Positions 1 through 12,378 of a stretch of DNA of 64,000 nucleotides are shown here, in pieces. A program made the position numbers and the translations under genes. The stretch spans positions 24,118,001 to 24,182,000 of the forward strand of contig NC_135240.1 in assembly GCF_947623445.1 (NCBI RefSeq). The letters are read 5' to 3'. Below the pieces are notes generated by a model. That model ran no database searches. It had not been told where the DNA came from and saw only the letters and a list, made by a program, of their open reading frames with translations. The stretch is from Clavelina lepadiformis (taxonomy: Eukaryota; Chordata; Ascidiacea; Aplousobranchia; Clavelinidae). Each line of letters begins with the position of its first letter. The first letter of the stretch is position 1.

Positions 1-154
1 GCAGGGTATTAAAAGTATTGAAAGCCCATGGTACGAGTTTAAGTTCATTTTTATGACTTTTATGATTTCTTTGTCTTTCTGATACATGATACTAAAAAGG
101 TTGTGCTTAAATTAAACACGTTCTAAACTTGATTGAAATCTTTTTTTCAGTGAC

Positions 155-3100
155 CTTGTGACCCTTCCAAGTCCCATCTTGATTTCCAGTTACTTGGATT
201 GGCGTGGATTGCGCCACCATATCAGTCAAGGCATCAATTTCACTTAATGAGCCTCTTATTGTTACAACAACTGCTTTTTTGTTATGGTCAACAGATACAT
301 AGAAAGGTTGGATGTAAATCTAAAGCATAAGAAACTAGTTTAAGGGTGACTTGGAAAATAACTTGACTGTGAAGGCATCCAGAAGACTTAGGTATGTATA
401 CTATTGTATACTAAATATTACTATAAATTTGACTGTACACTATGCAGTATTATTGGCGAAAGTTTGTCAATAACATCAAAACTTTTACTAATGACCAAAC
501 TGAGTCCTATGACAACCCTTGCAGTACACCAAAACAGTTAAAACAGTAGGTTGCAACTCACAAAAATTTGTTAATGATTTGACACATGTGCTATGGTGCA
601 CATAAAAGTGATCTATTATTTTTAAAAAACACTTGCATCATTTTTCCACGACGCATATACAATGTCAGTGTTGCTGATCTTTCTGTGAAGAGATTGCTGC
701 ACCGCAGATGTCTGGCAGTTGCAAGGATCTTTATTGACGTTTGTTTTTTGAAATTGGGAAGACTGCTCTCCACAACAACTACCTCCGCACCTTTCAAAAA
801 AATTTCTATACAATGTCTATCAGTCTTTAGGTTTTGTATATTACTCCTATTCTCTCATCACAATGATCACAAATATGACCAAAAGTTTGCAATAAACAGT
901 ACGTGTCATTACATTTAGAATTAGACTCACATGCACTGGTTCATTAACTTGCATAATCCTAATCCAGGATTATCAACAAGGAAGAAAAGTGATCCGTATG
1001 ATGCAACAGCATAATGACAGTAGTAAATGAGATCACTTAAATGTTCTCTCTCACGCTGCGTGAAATGAAAAGATCACAAAAGCATGCAAAATCGATTTTC
1101 ATACGAAATGTAAAAATCACTTATGTACTGGTATATATCTTTGACCCTTTATTTGCATAGTCCCTTACTTTGACTCAGTGAACTTATCCAAATATTTACG
1201 TGCAAATATATATATCTAAGCTAGAGTTCTAATGCGGTGTGTATCAAAAAAAGAAAATTTAACTCAACAATCTGAAATTTGCTGACCAAACCATGTTAAG
1301 ATAATTTTAACGATTTGGCAGCAAAACGCCCTAAAAAGTAGAAAACAAAAGGATACTATTTCTTCAGTTTCAACTTTGTTAGAAACTTCGTGCCATACAA
1401 ATAAAATTTTGAAAACAAACAAAACTACTCACAGGATTGGTGAAGTCAACATAAACAGTATCCCTTTTTATCGGTTTGCCACACATGAATTCTTCAACCT
1501 CAGAATCATTCTGTCAATATACAAGCCATAGTTTAATACTTTGGATTTGTGCTATATATGTCCTTAAAATCTACCAAATCGAAGATGTTTTGGAATACAA
1601 ACAACCCTTGACACAGATATTATCACATCAAGCAAGCTGTTAAAATAATGGTATGTTGGCACAGTGTTCAGAAAATCTCCAAGGATTTCGTGTCATCATT
1701 AACTTATTCTATTATTAATTAATTAAATTATCCAGCAGTTGAAATGCTTTCAAGTTGGTGAGACTTAAAACATGATGTTGAAGCAACTAATATGATATCA
1801 ATTCCCAGTCTATCACAAACATAAAAAAGGTTAACTGTAACGTCCATAAAAGTAAATATGTCAGTGAATGTGAACATCAGCTGTAAATAGAAGTAGGCAT
1901 AAATTCATAAGATACCTTACTACCTCTGCAAATTATGTAATTACAGTTACAGGGTAGGAGGCACTATTCTGTAATCATGTAAGTAAGTATAATAATTTCA
2001 ACACATCTTTCCCCTACATTTTTAGACATATTTAGTTTTTGCGTTGTAATTTGAGTTAAAATAATGTTATATGTGGCAGGGTAGGTTTACGACATCAACA
2101 TTTACTATTAATCAAAGCCTGTTAGCAATTGCGTTAATCACAACATTCATTGTTAAAACAATGACATGACAATGGTATGTTCATGAACACAATTTTCGAT
2201 TAAAACCATTTCTTGAAAATACTTAAGGCCTTGTGCTATTGTAATAAACAACGTGTCTGAAAAGAGATACGTCATTGTAACTGCATGGCCATTCATGTCT
2301 AAAAACTTCACTAAAACACAGAGAGACTTCTTTTATCCTGCATTAAAATTAATTAACATTTCCACATTGTTGTTGTGCAAAAAATAATCAATTATGCCTG
2401 ATATTCTACAGTAGTTAACATTATACTTAATGCAAAACTAAAAAAACCGTGCAGCAATTTATACCGAAATACTTAAATCAAAAATTATCCAACTGAAAAA
2501 AAGCAACGGGCCACTGCCATAATGAAATAGGTTTCACATACCATGGTAGCAAACAACCATTTAATGTCTACCAGTAAGCATAAGCCAAAAATATTCCCTA
2601 CTTTTTCCCAAGCACAAAATACAATATTATTTTCAAATCTAGTAACAAATGACGGAAGAGTTGAAAAAATGTTGTGTATCATATTGTTGGATGCATGGAC
2701 ATGACTGATAACTGAGTGGAAACAAAATATTGCAATCCCTGAGTCCTGGTGGTAACAAGCCACTGCGTTCTTACACAAGCAAATTTTATATGAGAATTTT
2801 ACTAGCGCATCCATGCTATCAGTACAGAACATCAAACATAATTACTTCAGAAGTGTCCTTGCACCAGCATTCCTATATATTAAAATATAATTCCAGTTAG
2901 TTTTAGCAACAACAATATAGCCACCACAGTCAACACACTGACCAACAATTCTAAATATAGGCTACAAAATGTTTGATTACTATTTAGTACTATGATGATG
3001 TTCAGCATTAGTAAGCGATTATTTGGGGTGCAACCAAACTACATTTTTTAATGCATCTTTCAGTTTAGCAGTTTCTTCAGACCTCAAAACATGCAAGAGA

Positions 3101-5960
3101 CATTGCTATATTGTACCGATAAAGTGCAAAACACATTTCAATAATGATTTATTGCGAATGTTAGCCAGAGTTGTGAGAAAGGTATACAGTATGTATTAAG
3201 CCCTTTGTAAAATTTGGCTCTAATTTAGATCTATTCTTATTTGGCATGCTGCCTACATACATTTTAAGCAAACGGTGCAAAGCACATAAGACTGAATAAT
3301 AATAGTATACTTTGACATGCTTTAGTTGTAAATGTTCTTCCATATATATACCTGATACTTTTAACTTTGCCAATGTCTTGTTATTGGTTTTATTTTATTA
3401 TAAGTTGTGTTATACATAATTAGGTAAATATCTTAATTTCAAAACATCACTCAAAACGGTCCACTGAATTTTTTTTATAACCTAATTGAAGAAACAATAC
3501 TCAGCCAAAGATTGAAAAAATATCGTTGCATGTAGACTTGTAGTAAAAAGAAAAGAGTTAATGATGGCACAAAGATAACAATCAAGAAATTTATCAATTG
3601 AGCATAGCAGTTGGAAACAAACCTAGCAGTTTCTACAATAGCTAGATAAGAATTTTCAACATATCATCTACAAATTTAAGCAAAAACCCAATTGCTTACC
3701 GCTTCCACCTGTTCTTTCTCCACACAGCATTGCTTGTGTCGAAGTAGAATAAGTCCAGCGAGTAAGTCTGATGGCACGACATCAACATCTTTAAAAAATT
3801 TTCGCAAAAGATGGGATACTTCCTCTAATGCAACCTAGATACAGATATTTCAATTGTATCAAAAATGCACATATAGCCATGCATGTAATCCACACAGGTT
3901 AATGGATCTGGATCACACCTACAGGTAACGGTAAGGTAAATGTTGGGTAATTAGGATAAATTATTGTTACCTGCGTGTTTTGATTATCCCTCGTGCAGCA
4001 ACAAAATCGACGCAGGCTTTTTACCCATGAATTCTGCAAAGATTGATCGAAATCTGCCCTATGTAAGAAAAGCATAAGGTTATTTGTCACCATTATGTAT
4101 AAGGAAGCAAGCGTTTGCAATTCACGATTTCCTCTATTGTTATATTCATTCCTACATGGCACTTTTTCCGTGTAACAGTGATAAATTTTGGTAACGAACA
4201 TATGCAACTACACGCTTCATGAACTACCTGTACATTCTCGTGGCTTGGTGTAACAAGCTACTGATGCAATCATTATTCCAGTGATTGTTGTTGACTACAA
4301 AATTTGTACGAAATTGTTTGACAGATTTAGTACGGACCTTAGTTTATTGAAGTCTGCGTTTGATAAAGACTCCTTCTGTGTTGCCCTCTTCACATGGTAA
4401 AAGGATCTGCCAGTCGAGTCGTAAGTGCATATTGCTACCAAAATGACAATGAGCATAATAGCAAGTGTGATCCCAACCATTGCTGCAAATTCAAAAAACG
4501 ACTGTCGAATAAACTATAAAAAAGCTTAAATAACTTTTATGCTTATCCACGCATTCAAATTTTATATGTAACAACAAAAACGTAAAGTTATATAGCCACA
4601 TTTGACAACAGATTAATATGTGTTCTGTAATACCGGCCGCAATATATATGCATAAGAGTATTACACTTAGTTATATACAGTACTGTATAGTACTTCAATA
4701 TTTTGGTGTGATTACTAACTTCACTTTGCAAAAGTTACATAGAGATAATTTCTGCTTTATTCAGCATTTCCATTGAATGTAGTGAATTACAGCCCAGTGC
4801 CCACTGTAATTTAGTGTTTAAGTCAGATAATTGCTGTTATTTCGTCATTTTACAGACTATAGTACACATACTAAACATACAAAAAATGCCTCTAGGCAGA
4901 TAGTGCTGGGTAATTTACTACTGGTACACTAAAGAGCAACAAAGCAAATAGTACGTAAATCGCATTGATATAACACACAATGTTTGGTGTTTATCGATAC
5001 ACAATACTTTAAGTGGTATGTTGTATAAACCAATGGCTTATTATAATTCAACAAACTAATATACTTACCACCTAACATATAAAGAAAACGACTGAAAACA
5101 GTACAATCTTCCCACATATTTTTCAGATAAGAAGCAACCACTATTGAGAAGATGACTTCAGTGACACCTAGAGCTAATTAACAACACACCAACTGCGTTA
5201 ATCACTACACGAAATATTTTGAAACGAATTGTTGAAGTAAAACACAGAGTATTAGTCCATGAGAAACGTACTAATCCTGCAATAAATAATGTATTCGACA
5301 GGCTTGCGTGGTTCCGCGTTGACTACAGTTCCCTGCATACTGAATGCAACCAAGATTGCTTCAAGCACCTGGAAAATCAATACCGGTTGAAGAAACTTCA
5401 ATTTATACTAAGTCTAAGTTACTTTCACGCCCTCTGCATACATACAATTCAAAATGATCAAATTGATATACTAACACAACAGTGATAATCACAAGAAATA
5501 AAGTTTAATACATGTAATAAACTAATAAGTAATAACACTTACCAATCCAATTACAAGCAAGGCTATGTAGCCAAGGCAAGATGCTTGGATCCATTGTGCA
5601 CATTTGGCCTTTTCTATATCTGTCTCATTGGCATTGATGTTTTTAAGATTGCTAACATCTTGGCTTGCCCATAAATGAAGCTCAGAAGATATTGAAGTGT
5701 AGATTGTTAAAACAAGAAATCTGTAATGTTCAAAAAGAGAGTTTATATAAACACAAATCACGGTAATTCGTTCCTTCAAGCTTTCTTTGTAAATGGCATA
5801 TATTCAGCTTCAACAGCAAAACGTATATGTACGAAATAAATACTCAAAAGAAAGCAAATACTTACAAAACAAAATGAATTATGAAAAGAATTGCACCAGG
5901 TAACACAAAGTCATCACTACCAGTGGACCACCGTCGTTTAAAAGCTACAAATCCTGGCAT
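155..5960 (-). CDS. DAGLA: sn-1-specific diacylglycerol lipase, 5' part (DAGL alpha-like), partial
   Basis: The DAGL family hydrolyses diacylglycerol to 2-arachidonoylglycerol at the plasma membrane. Exons, 5' to 3' on the minus strand: 5866-5960, 5543-5720, 5272-5368, 5069-5167, 4338-4482, 3971-4058, 3700-3834, 1433-1510, 931-1055, 637-790, 155-319. They splice in frame to 453 codons. The start reads MPGFVAFKRRWSTGSDDF, nearly the vertebrate DAGLA N-terminus. Four hydrophobic segments follow, then the cysteine-rich RRFCCCTRD stretch, VVPSDLLAGLILLRHKQ, and the start of the lipase domain (PFYVSVDHNKKAVVVTIRGS, LTDM). The catalytic GHSLG serine and the C-terminal tail lie beyond the left edge, so the gene is incomplete here. 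The intron between 637 and 319 appears to use a GC donor. The 2.2-kb intron 1511-3699 shows nothing coding. Alpha versus beta is judged mainly from the N-terminus. Confidence 0.88.
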
Positions 5961-7869
5961 GTTGTCCTCTTAGCTCCAATGCCATGGCACATTAAAAAGC
6001 AGTTAATAACTAATTCATGGCTAGAAAGAATTTACATGCACAACCTAGCTGCTGGCTATGTGCCAATAAAAACAGTTCGTAAAAAAGTTTTGAAAAATAG
6101 AGCTGTGGATTTATGGAGGTATGTTTAAAACTAGGCTATATATGAGAATAATTTAATAGCCTCTCATCTACATCTAACAGCTACAGCCATTTAACATACT
6201 GGATCAAAATTGTGGACTCCGGTGGTTGCGTGTTCAACCTACAGTAAATAAGTAGACTATAAAAGTTATGGACAACACCAATTTATAAAATAAGAAAAAT
6301 GGTAAGTCTGTGGAATGCCGTACTAATTTACAGGAATTAAGCAATGTGTGGATTTATGAAAGATCTTCATAATAAAGAATCCTACACTTATATACCTAGG
6401 AACATGTAGCAAAATTTCATAATTTATATAGAAAAATGTTTTTCAAAAACTTGAATTTGCTCCTGAGACAAATAGAACTAGATTCTATATATATATATAT
6501 GTATATAACCTCAAAACTAATCTTCGTACCAGCACAATGCATGTTGTATTTCAAGTTGTCTACTTTTAATTTTTGGCTAATTTACACCAAACACCAAGTG
6601 TTAGAAGCACATAAATACACCTATATCTCATTAAACACAAAAATAGCAGTATCACAAAAATTAAAACTTATCGACATTTCCAAAATTTTCAGATAAATTA
6701 GAGAGTTTGGATTTAGTTTGCGCATTTGCAGTAAATCATTTAAGGAAATCGCTAAAATTGTGTAATTCGGAATTTTATTTTATCTATAGTTTGGAATATT
6801 CTAGTAAACTGTGATTAAGATGGGGTGGCATATAATCATATCTGTTCCGAATTAAAACAAAGATTGGGTCAATGTACTTGGCACTCTGACTTGACAACCT
6901 GCATGCTGGAATGGGAAGGAGTTACGAGGCAATAGAAAAGAAATTATGACACAAAAATTCCTCCATCCTGGTATCAAGGTATGGCATTGCAAAAGGAAAA
7001 GAGACCCAAGAATGATAGCTAGTTTAATTTACAGTAGATTGGACTTGTTGGATGCAACTTTATGAAATTTGTTTTGCTAATTCCGTGCAGACGATAACTT
7101 TGTCTACATGTAGGCGGAATAGGTCTACTTGTTGCCACTCTCAGTGCACAACTACTCACCAGACTTTGTCTGTCTGTCTTGGCTATAACAGAAAAACAAC
7201 TCACAATCTTGATGGAATGCAATAATTGACGAAATAAACAAAGTGTGAAATTAGAAAAATATATACTGGAGTAATTTCAAAGTTTGTGAAAAATGACAAG
7301 TGCATAAACATTACAAAAATATTCATTAACAAGTATCTATTTCACTGGTATTTTTTTACTTAGTGACTTAGATAGGCCTAATTGACATCCGAATAAATAA
7401 GTAGGCTATCTGTTTCCCCAGCCGCTGGTTATCAAAATAAAAACGGAAACTAGGTAAACAACAGTCGGTTAATAGCCTAGTTATCGAATTCGGAAAATGT
7501 CAATACACAAACGTTACACAGCAATTACCCAACAAATTCAAAACAAAGCCAATTTCCAACTTCAAATGATATACTACATTTTCCTAACGATAAATTAATC
7601 TAAAACTATAGCCTAATTCTCCCTGACACAATCTCCCACCTTTCATTAGCGCATGCCAGTAAGAACTGGTTCTATTTTTTCATCCCCACAGCGTTTTTGA
7701 CGGAAAATGAGAAATCTTAGAATTTTGTCCTTGCTAATTTATACAAATTGAAGATACAGAGTTTCGGACTATTTTATTTTCACCAGTGGTGGAGATTAAT
7801 GTTACAGGTTTCGGACTGTACGCTGTTGATAATTATTATATCAATGATCAATAATTATCGTTTGTTTTA
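5961..7869. other. intergenic, 5' side of the DAGL gene
   Basis: No supported gene. It holds AT-rich unique-looking sequence with a short TA dinucleotide run at about 6486-6506. The DAGL promoter should lie at the left end, but I see no convincing TATA box or other core element. Confidence 0.5.
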
Positions 7870-8199
7870 GTCACACAGAACTTTCTCGGAAATCGTAAAG
7901 AAAAAAATTACCAGGAGTTGGTGGAAGATATGCTTTGCAAATTCAAAGATATAGGTGTGAAGATGAGTATCAAAGTTCACTATCTTTTCAACCACTTACA
8001 TCGTTTTCCTGCAAACCTTAGTGATCTAAGTGAAGAGCATGGAGAAAGATTCCACCAGGACATAAAGATTTTGGAAGAGAGAGACCAGGGCAGGTGGGAT
8101 GCTCATATGATGGCAGACTACTGTTGAAGTTTCCAACGTGACTCAGTCACATCACATTCCAGGAAGAGTTGCAAAAGAAAATTTGTAAACATTGACTAA
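7870..8199 (+). pseudogene. transposon-derived ORF fragment with in-frame stop
   Basis: An open frame starts near 7870 (Asn-Phe-Leu-Gly-Asn-Arg), passes the Met at 7924-7932 and reads SEEHGERFHQDIKILEERDQ followed by RWDAHMMADYC. It is broken by TGA at 8125-8127, where related sequences normally have Trp. It then continues in the same frame as a basic tail (SHSRKSCKRKF) to TAA at 8197-8199. The GERFHQDI...RWD..MMADYCW block is one I recognise as a recurrent, poorly classified repeat-associated protein segment in invertebrate genomes; the family name is uncertain. No terminal repeats or target duplication were found. Interpreted as a decayed fragment of a mobile element. Confidence 0.5.
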
Positions 8200-10159
8200 G
8201 TAATGTTGTAGTATGCGATTCATTATTGTGCTTTAGCAGTTTACAAAATGTACTTTGATCATTACTAAAAATAGTGTTCGTATTTTGACACTACCTGCAT
8301 ATATCTGTGTTTGGTGTTGTTAATATTGCCTAATTTTCTGACTGAACTTGCATATAAAAGGCTTTTTGTGGTAAAAGTTGCAGTCTTTCATGATATTGCA
8401 TCAAAAAAAAAGAATACCATTTTCAAACCGTCAAAAGTTATGTAGTAAATATCTAAATCTTTGGGGTTTCCTTTACTTTTACACTTCCAGATTAGGGCAA
8501 TTTTTACTTCTTTTCTATTAGCTTGTAACTCTTTCATATTCAGGTTATTTGAAGTCGGCGCTTTCGAAAATAGGAATGGAAAAGTGGGTCACCTCCAACA
8601 CTTAATCAATGGAAGATGATTTTCAGTGGATTTTTTGTTTTCTGCACTACTAAAATAATGGCGCCTTCCTGCTCTTTCAACCAGTTGTGTACAAATATAA
8701 GGTGATAAAAACGCCATTCCCCGTCGAACAAAATTAACATTATTTCTCCACGCAAGTCAAGTCCACACTAAGGCAGCCTTTGGGTGGAAACAGTCTACAA
8801 AAATTCATCTGTTTTCACTTTCAGCTAGTTATTAAGCAAATATTAAGAGGGTGTATTGCTCTTTGACAAACGATCATACACATTTTTGTGAATACATTTA
8901 TTTATGTAGAGCAGAATAAAGAAAAGGACTTCTTCAACATCTGATTCAGGAACTTCAGTTTTATGTCGATTCTGGCAACACTTAGATCTTGTTAAAGGCA
9001 GCAATATCAACACTTTGGACCTACAAACACAAATGTAACATCATCTCCTGTAGTTACAGAATTCCAGGCTAACACAACATTAATCACAACTGAAAAGGCC
9101 ACAATATTCTCATAATTGATTAAGGAGCCGTATATGCTGCAATTTTATGATTTCCATGAAAATGTTGGACTTCTACGTAATGGTTTAGAAAAGTGTGTTC
9201 GGCCAATCAAAGGCCGGCATGTCCCTTGTTGTTTTTTTAGTACGGGGATTGAACTAGTAAAAAGCTGTAGAAAACTTCCAGGTCGCATTGCTGGGTTAGA
9301 CTAAAACGTAATTGAAAATGACTGAGTTTTAATTCTTTGGGCACAAAATTGCAGTCTTGACTTAACATTCTACAGTAAGGGTTAGAGATGTGTGATTTTC
9401 TTGGAATTTCATGAAGTAATAGCCTAGCCCTAAGGCATTGTAAATTGACATGCAAAATTTCAGGGAGCCTCATGCAGGATTTTCCGAGTAATTGCATTTT
9501 TAGTAATTTCACTTTATAAGAAAAAAAAAAAAATTGGGCCCTTTTACAAGGGTATACGGCGCCTTAAAGTGCTGTTCATAAACTTTTCGGAATTTAAAGA
9601 TACACTAGTTGACCCATGCAAGCCAAAATAAAGGTCTTGCTTTCAGGTGTATCGTTGAAAAAATAAGATTTGTCTGATTTCGTTAGAATCTTACGTATGC
9701 CTTTAAAAACCTATCTGAACCAGTCAAAAGGTCAACTTGGTTGGTGTTGTTTTTAGCCAAAGAATTACCCCAGCAGTTGGTGCATTTCAAAAATCCAGGT
9801 GGCATGCAAAATGCAGATAAAAATTGGCATAAAAAAGAGTGTTATGTACATTTTTTAATATGGGCCACGGTAACGAAACTAGAGATACGCAAACCACGTC
9901 ATATTTAGGTAAGAGATAGTCTTAGGCATGGGTAGTTTACATGTAAAATTTCACAGAGTTCCTTGCCGCGGATTTTGAGTAATTGAGTTTTTGTAATTTT
10001 ACTGCTTCAAGGAACAAACTACTGGCTTTTTTCAAACACATACACCTCTTTCCAGCAAAATGAGTGATGACTATACAAACAGTATACCAATAAGTTTTTT
10101 GAGTAGAATTATAACACATATACTCTTTATCTTACGTTATGCAAAGTTTAAATCACATT
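8200..10159. other. intergenic, with degenerate internal duplication
   Basis: No supported gene. An A-run is at about 9523-9534. Two diverged copies of one segment lie at about 9380-9515 and 9890-10010; both contain ACATG.AAAATTTCA and GAGTAATTG. No clear polyadenylation signal for the EEF1D gene was identified. Confidence 0.4.
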
Positions 10160-12356
10160 TTAAGCGGCAAAAGTTGCACTTACAAAATCCTCAAATTTAG
10201 TTATTTCTTCTTCAAGAAAATCTGTTCCAACTTTGTCGTCTTCGACCACGCAATTGATTTGGAGTTTTTGAATGCCAAACGCAACCTTCACTAGCTGTGA
10301 TCCTCCCCATTTTAGTCCGTCTGCTTCGATGGAACGAACTGCCGTCTCAAGTTCTCCCATGTCGGTTTCATCATCCCACTGCATGCAGATATAAACTATT
10401 TAAAAGGCATACAAACGTTTACTAAAGGTGATGTGTCTAAAATAAAATCACACCTTGAAATTTTCCTCCTATCAGAAAGTGCAAGAAGAGAGCACTTAAA
10501 TGAGTTACATCATCAACCAGAGCTATTACTTATATATTATATATATAAATAAGCACAAGAAATACGTCCTATGTATTATACATGGATATTTTTTACCCTC
10601 GATAATTATTGAGGGCAGAAAAATATCTATTGGATAAGGCGATAATTACTTATACAACCAAACCTACTGGTTTCACATCAAGTAGGATGCTGGACTTTGC
10701 AATAACTGCTGCCTTTTTGGATTTCTTCGCAGCATAAGCAGCAAGCCGTTCGGCTCTGATTCGTTCTGCTTCTGCATCTTCTTCCTCGTCCGAAGATCCA
10801 AACAAATCAACATCATCGTCATCATCAGTTTCTTCCTCAACTGTCACCTAAATGTTGGCCAGGGCAAATTTAATTTCAAACAAAGTTTACTATTTTTCGC
10901 CTTTTGGTGGTGTTGTTGCCAATTGTTGTAACAAGGTTGAAAAACTATGATTTGGGAGTACAGTGGTTACAAAGCAGAATTCAGTTTGCGAATCTCAGTT
11001 AAACTCAGATATCGTATTTCAGTCTTTCTCAAGAATATTAACTCAACAAGACAACACATAAATAAGAATTCTGGTACTAACTACCAATTTCATTTGTCAA
11101 TAGTACACAGCTAAGAAAGAAATTACCGGTACTGGCTTTGATGGTGCACCATCACCTTGTGATTCCAAAGCACTAAGCCGGCCATCAAGTTTATCAAACT
11201 TTTGTGTCATTTCTGTGACCATCCTCCTTAAAAGTTCATTTTCCTTTGCCATGTCTTCAACCTGCTTCCTCAGCGCTTCAACTTCCGCTTCACCCTTAAA
11301 AAGAAATAGCTTATGACTTTAATCTTTATAATTGTAGATTCATAACCAGAGATATGATCATTGAGTCGTACAGCAACTGATGAGGATGAATCTTTCAGGG
11401 AATTCTGTATTTTCTGCCTTGCCTGAGCAATTTGCTGAGATACGCTTCCTTCCTTCTTTGCATCCACCTTGAAATTTTACGATAAGAACAATTAACAAAT
11501 TGACTGCCGAGTGCCAACCATAATATTTTAGTGATTACTAATCCCCAGTGTCTAAAAAAGACACCATCCAGACACCAAAGATCTCTCTGGTAAAATGGAC
11601 GTGTCTGGAACTTGAACACTTTTCAAATGTCTAGAACACAACTGCAACATATCTTTAACCAATTTAGGTGTTTTAACATTAGCATCCTGGTTTAGTCCAC
11701 ACTGACCATTCACCCAACGGTTGTCATCGTGGTCATGCAAATTACTGGTAAGTTTTTACTTGTGTTATTCAAAATTAATTACTGCAGTGTAAGATGTGAT
11801 ATTTTCAAAAAAAGTTTATCCAAGATGATAGGCAAATCCACAGCAACTTACAAAATGATGCATGGCACACAGTGTGTTGAAGCTTCATGCGTAGCAAACA
11901 TTTGAAAACTATTTAAATTCATAACCAGAAAACATTTCATGCAACCACCACACCACAAACACAAGAGATGCCCATAAAAATTTGTTATGTAACTTATGAC
12001 AAGAACGAAGTTTTGTGTAAAGTTACCAAAAAGCACTCTTGACCTAAAAAGTATAGAACGCGAACATCACCATCTTTTTCCAGGTCAACATTATATATAC
12101 TAAGCTACATATATTTCTGTAGCTTTTTATAAATAAAATTTTTAAATCATGGATTTGCATGAAAATAAACCTTTCGAAAAGCATGGACATCTCTTAATTA
12201 ACAAAGCACCTTCTTAGTTCCCGTCACCGGTGTTGCCACCACATTTTCACCAGTGCTACTCCTCACAAGATATTCCTGGTATTTGTATTCAGCTTCTTCA
12301 AATTTTGGTCGCTCGAACCAAATACCATTTCTCATTGCTTCAGCTAATGCAGCCAT
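10160..12356 (-). CDS. EEF1D: elongation factor 1-delta (eEF1B guanine-nucleotide exchange subunit)
   Basis: eEF1B-delta reloads eEF1A with GTP during translation elongation. Coding exons: 12210-12356, 11347-11467, 11127-11287, 10668-10847, 10160-10378, splicing in frame to 275 aa (human short form 281). The N-terminus ([18 protein letters not shown]) matches the family. The second and third exons encode a heptad-type leucine zipper ([20 protein letters not shown]). The fourth encodes the acidic casein-kinase-type region ([15 protein letters not shown]) and [11 protein letters not shown]. The fifth encodes the GEF domain ([27 protein letters not shown]). The leucine zipper separates delta from beta. 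For exon 3 the acceptor at 11287/11288 keeps the frame; an AG 7 bases upstream would introduce a stop. The C-terminus ends FVSATFAA rather than the usual AAFNKI. Internal exon borders are well supported; a 5' untranslated exon probably exists. Confidence 0.93.
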
Positions 12357-12378
12357 TTTGTACTTTGCCTACATAAGA
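12354..12378 (-). promoter_or_regulatory. splice acceptor 12 nt before the EEF1D start codon
   Basis: On the minus strand TTATGTAG ends at 12369, 12 bases before the ATG at 12356. It looks like a 3' splice site, so the leader is either joined from an upstream 5' UTR exon or added by spliced-leader trans-splicing. The sequence cannot tell which. Confidence 0.4.

Noticed and set aside
586..918. 110-codon plus-strand frame at the left end
   Set aside because: Antisense to a DAGL exon (637-790) that is well supported on the minus strand.
2485..2835. 116-codon minus-strand frame inside the DAGL gene
   Set aside because: It lies wholly within the intron 1511-3699, matches nothing in the DAGL family and has no flanking splice signals that keep frame.
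5219..5485. 88-codon plus-strand frame
   Set aside because: Antisense to DAGL exon 5272-5368 with the family motif SMQGTVVNAEPRKP.
11552..11740. 62-codon minus-strand frame in EEF1D intron 1
   Set aside because: Considered as an extra EEF1D exon, but there is no family similarity and exons 1 and 2 join in frame without it.
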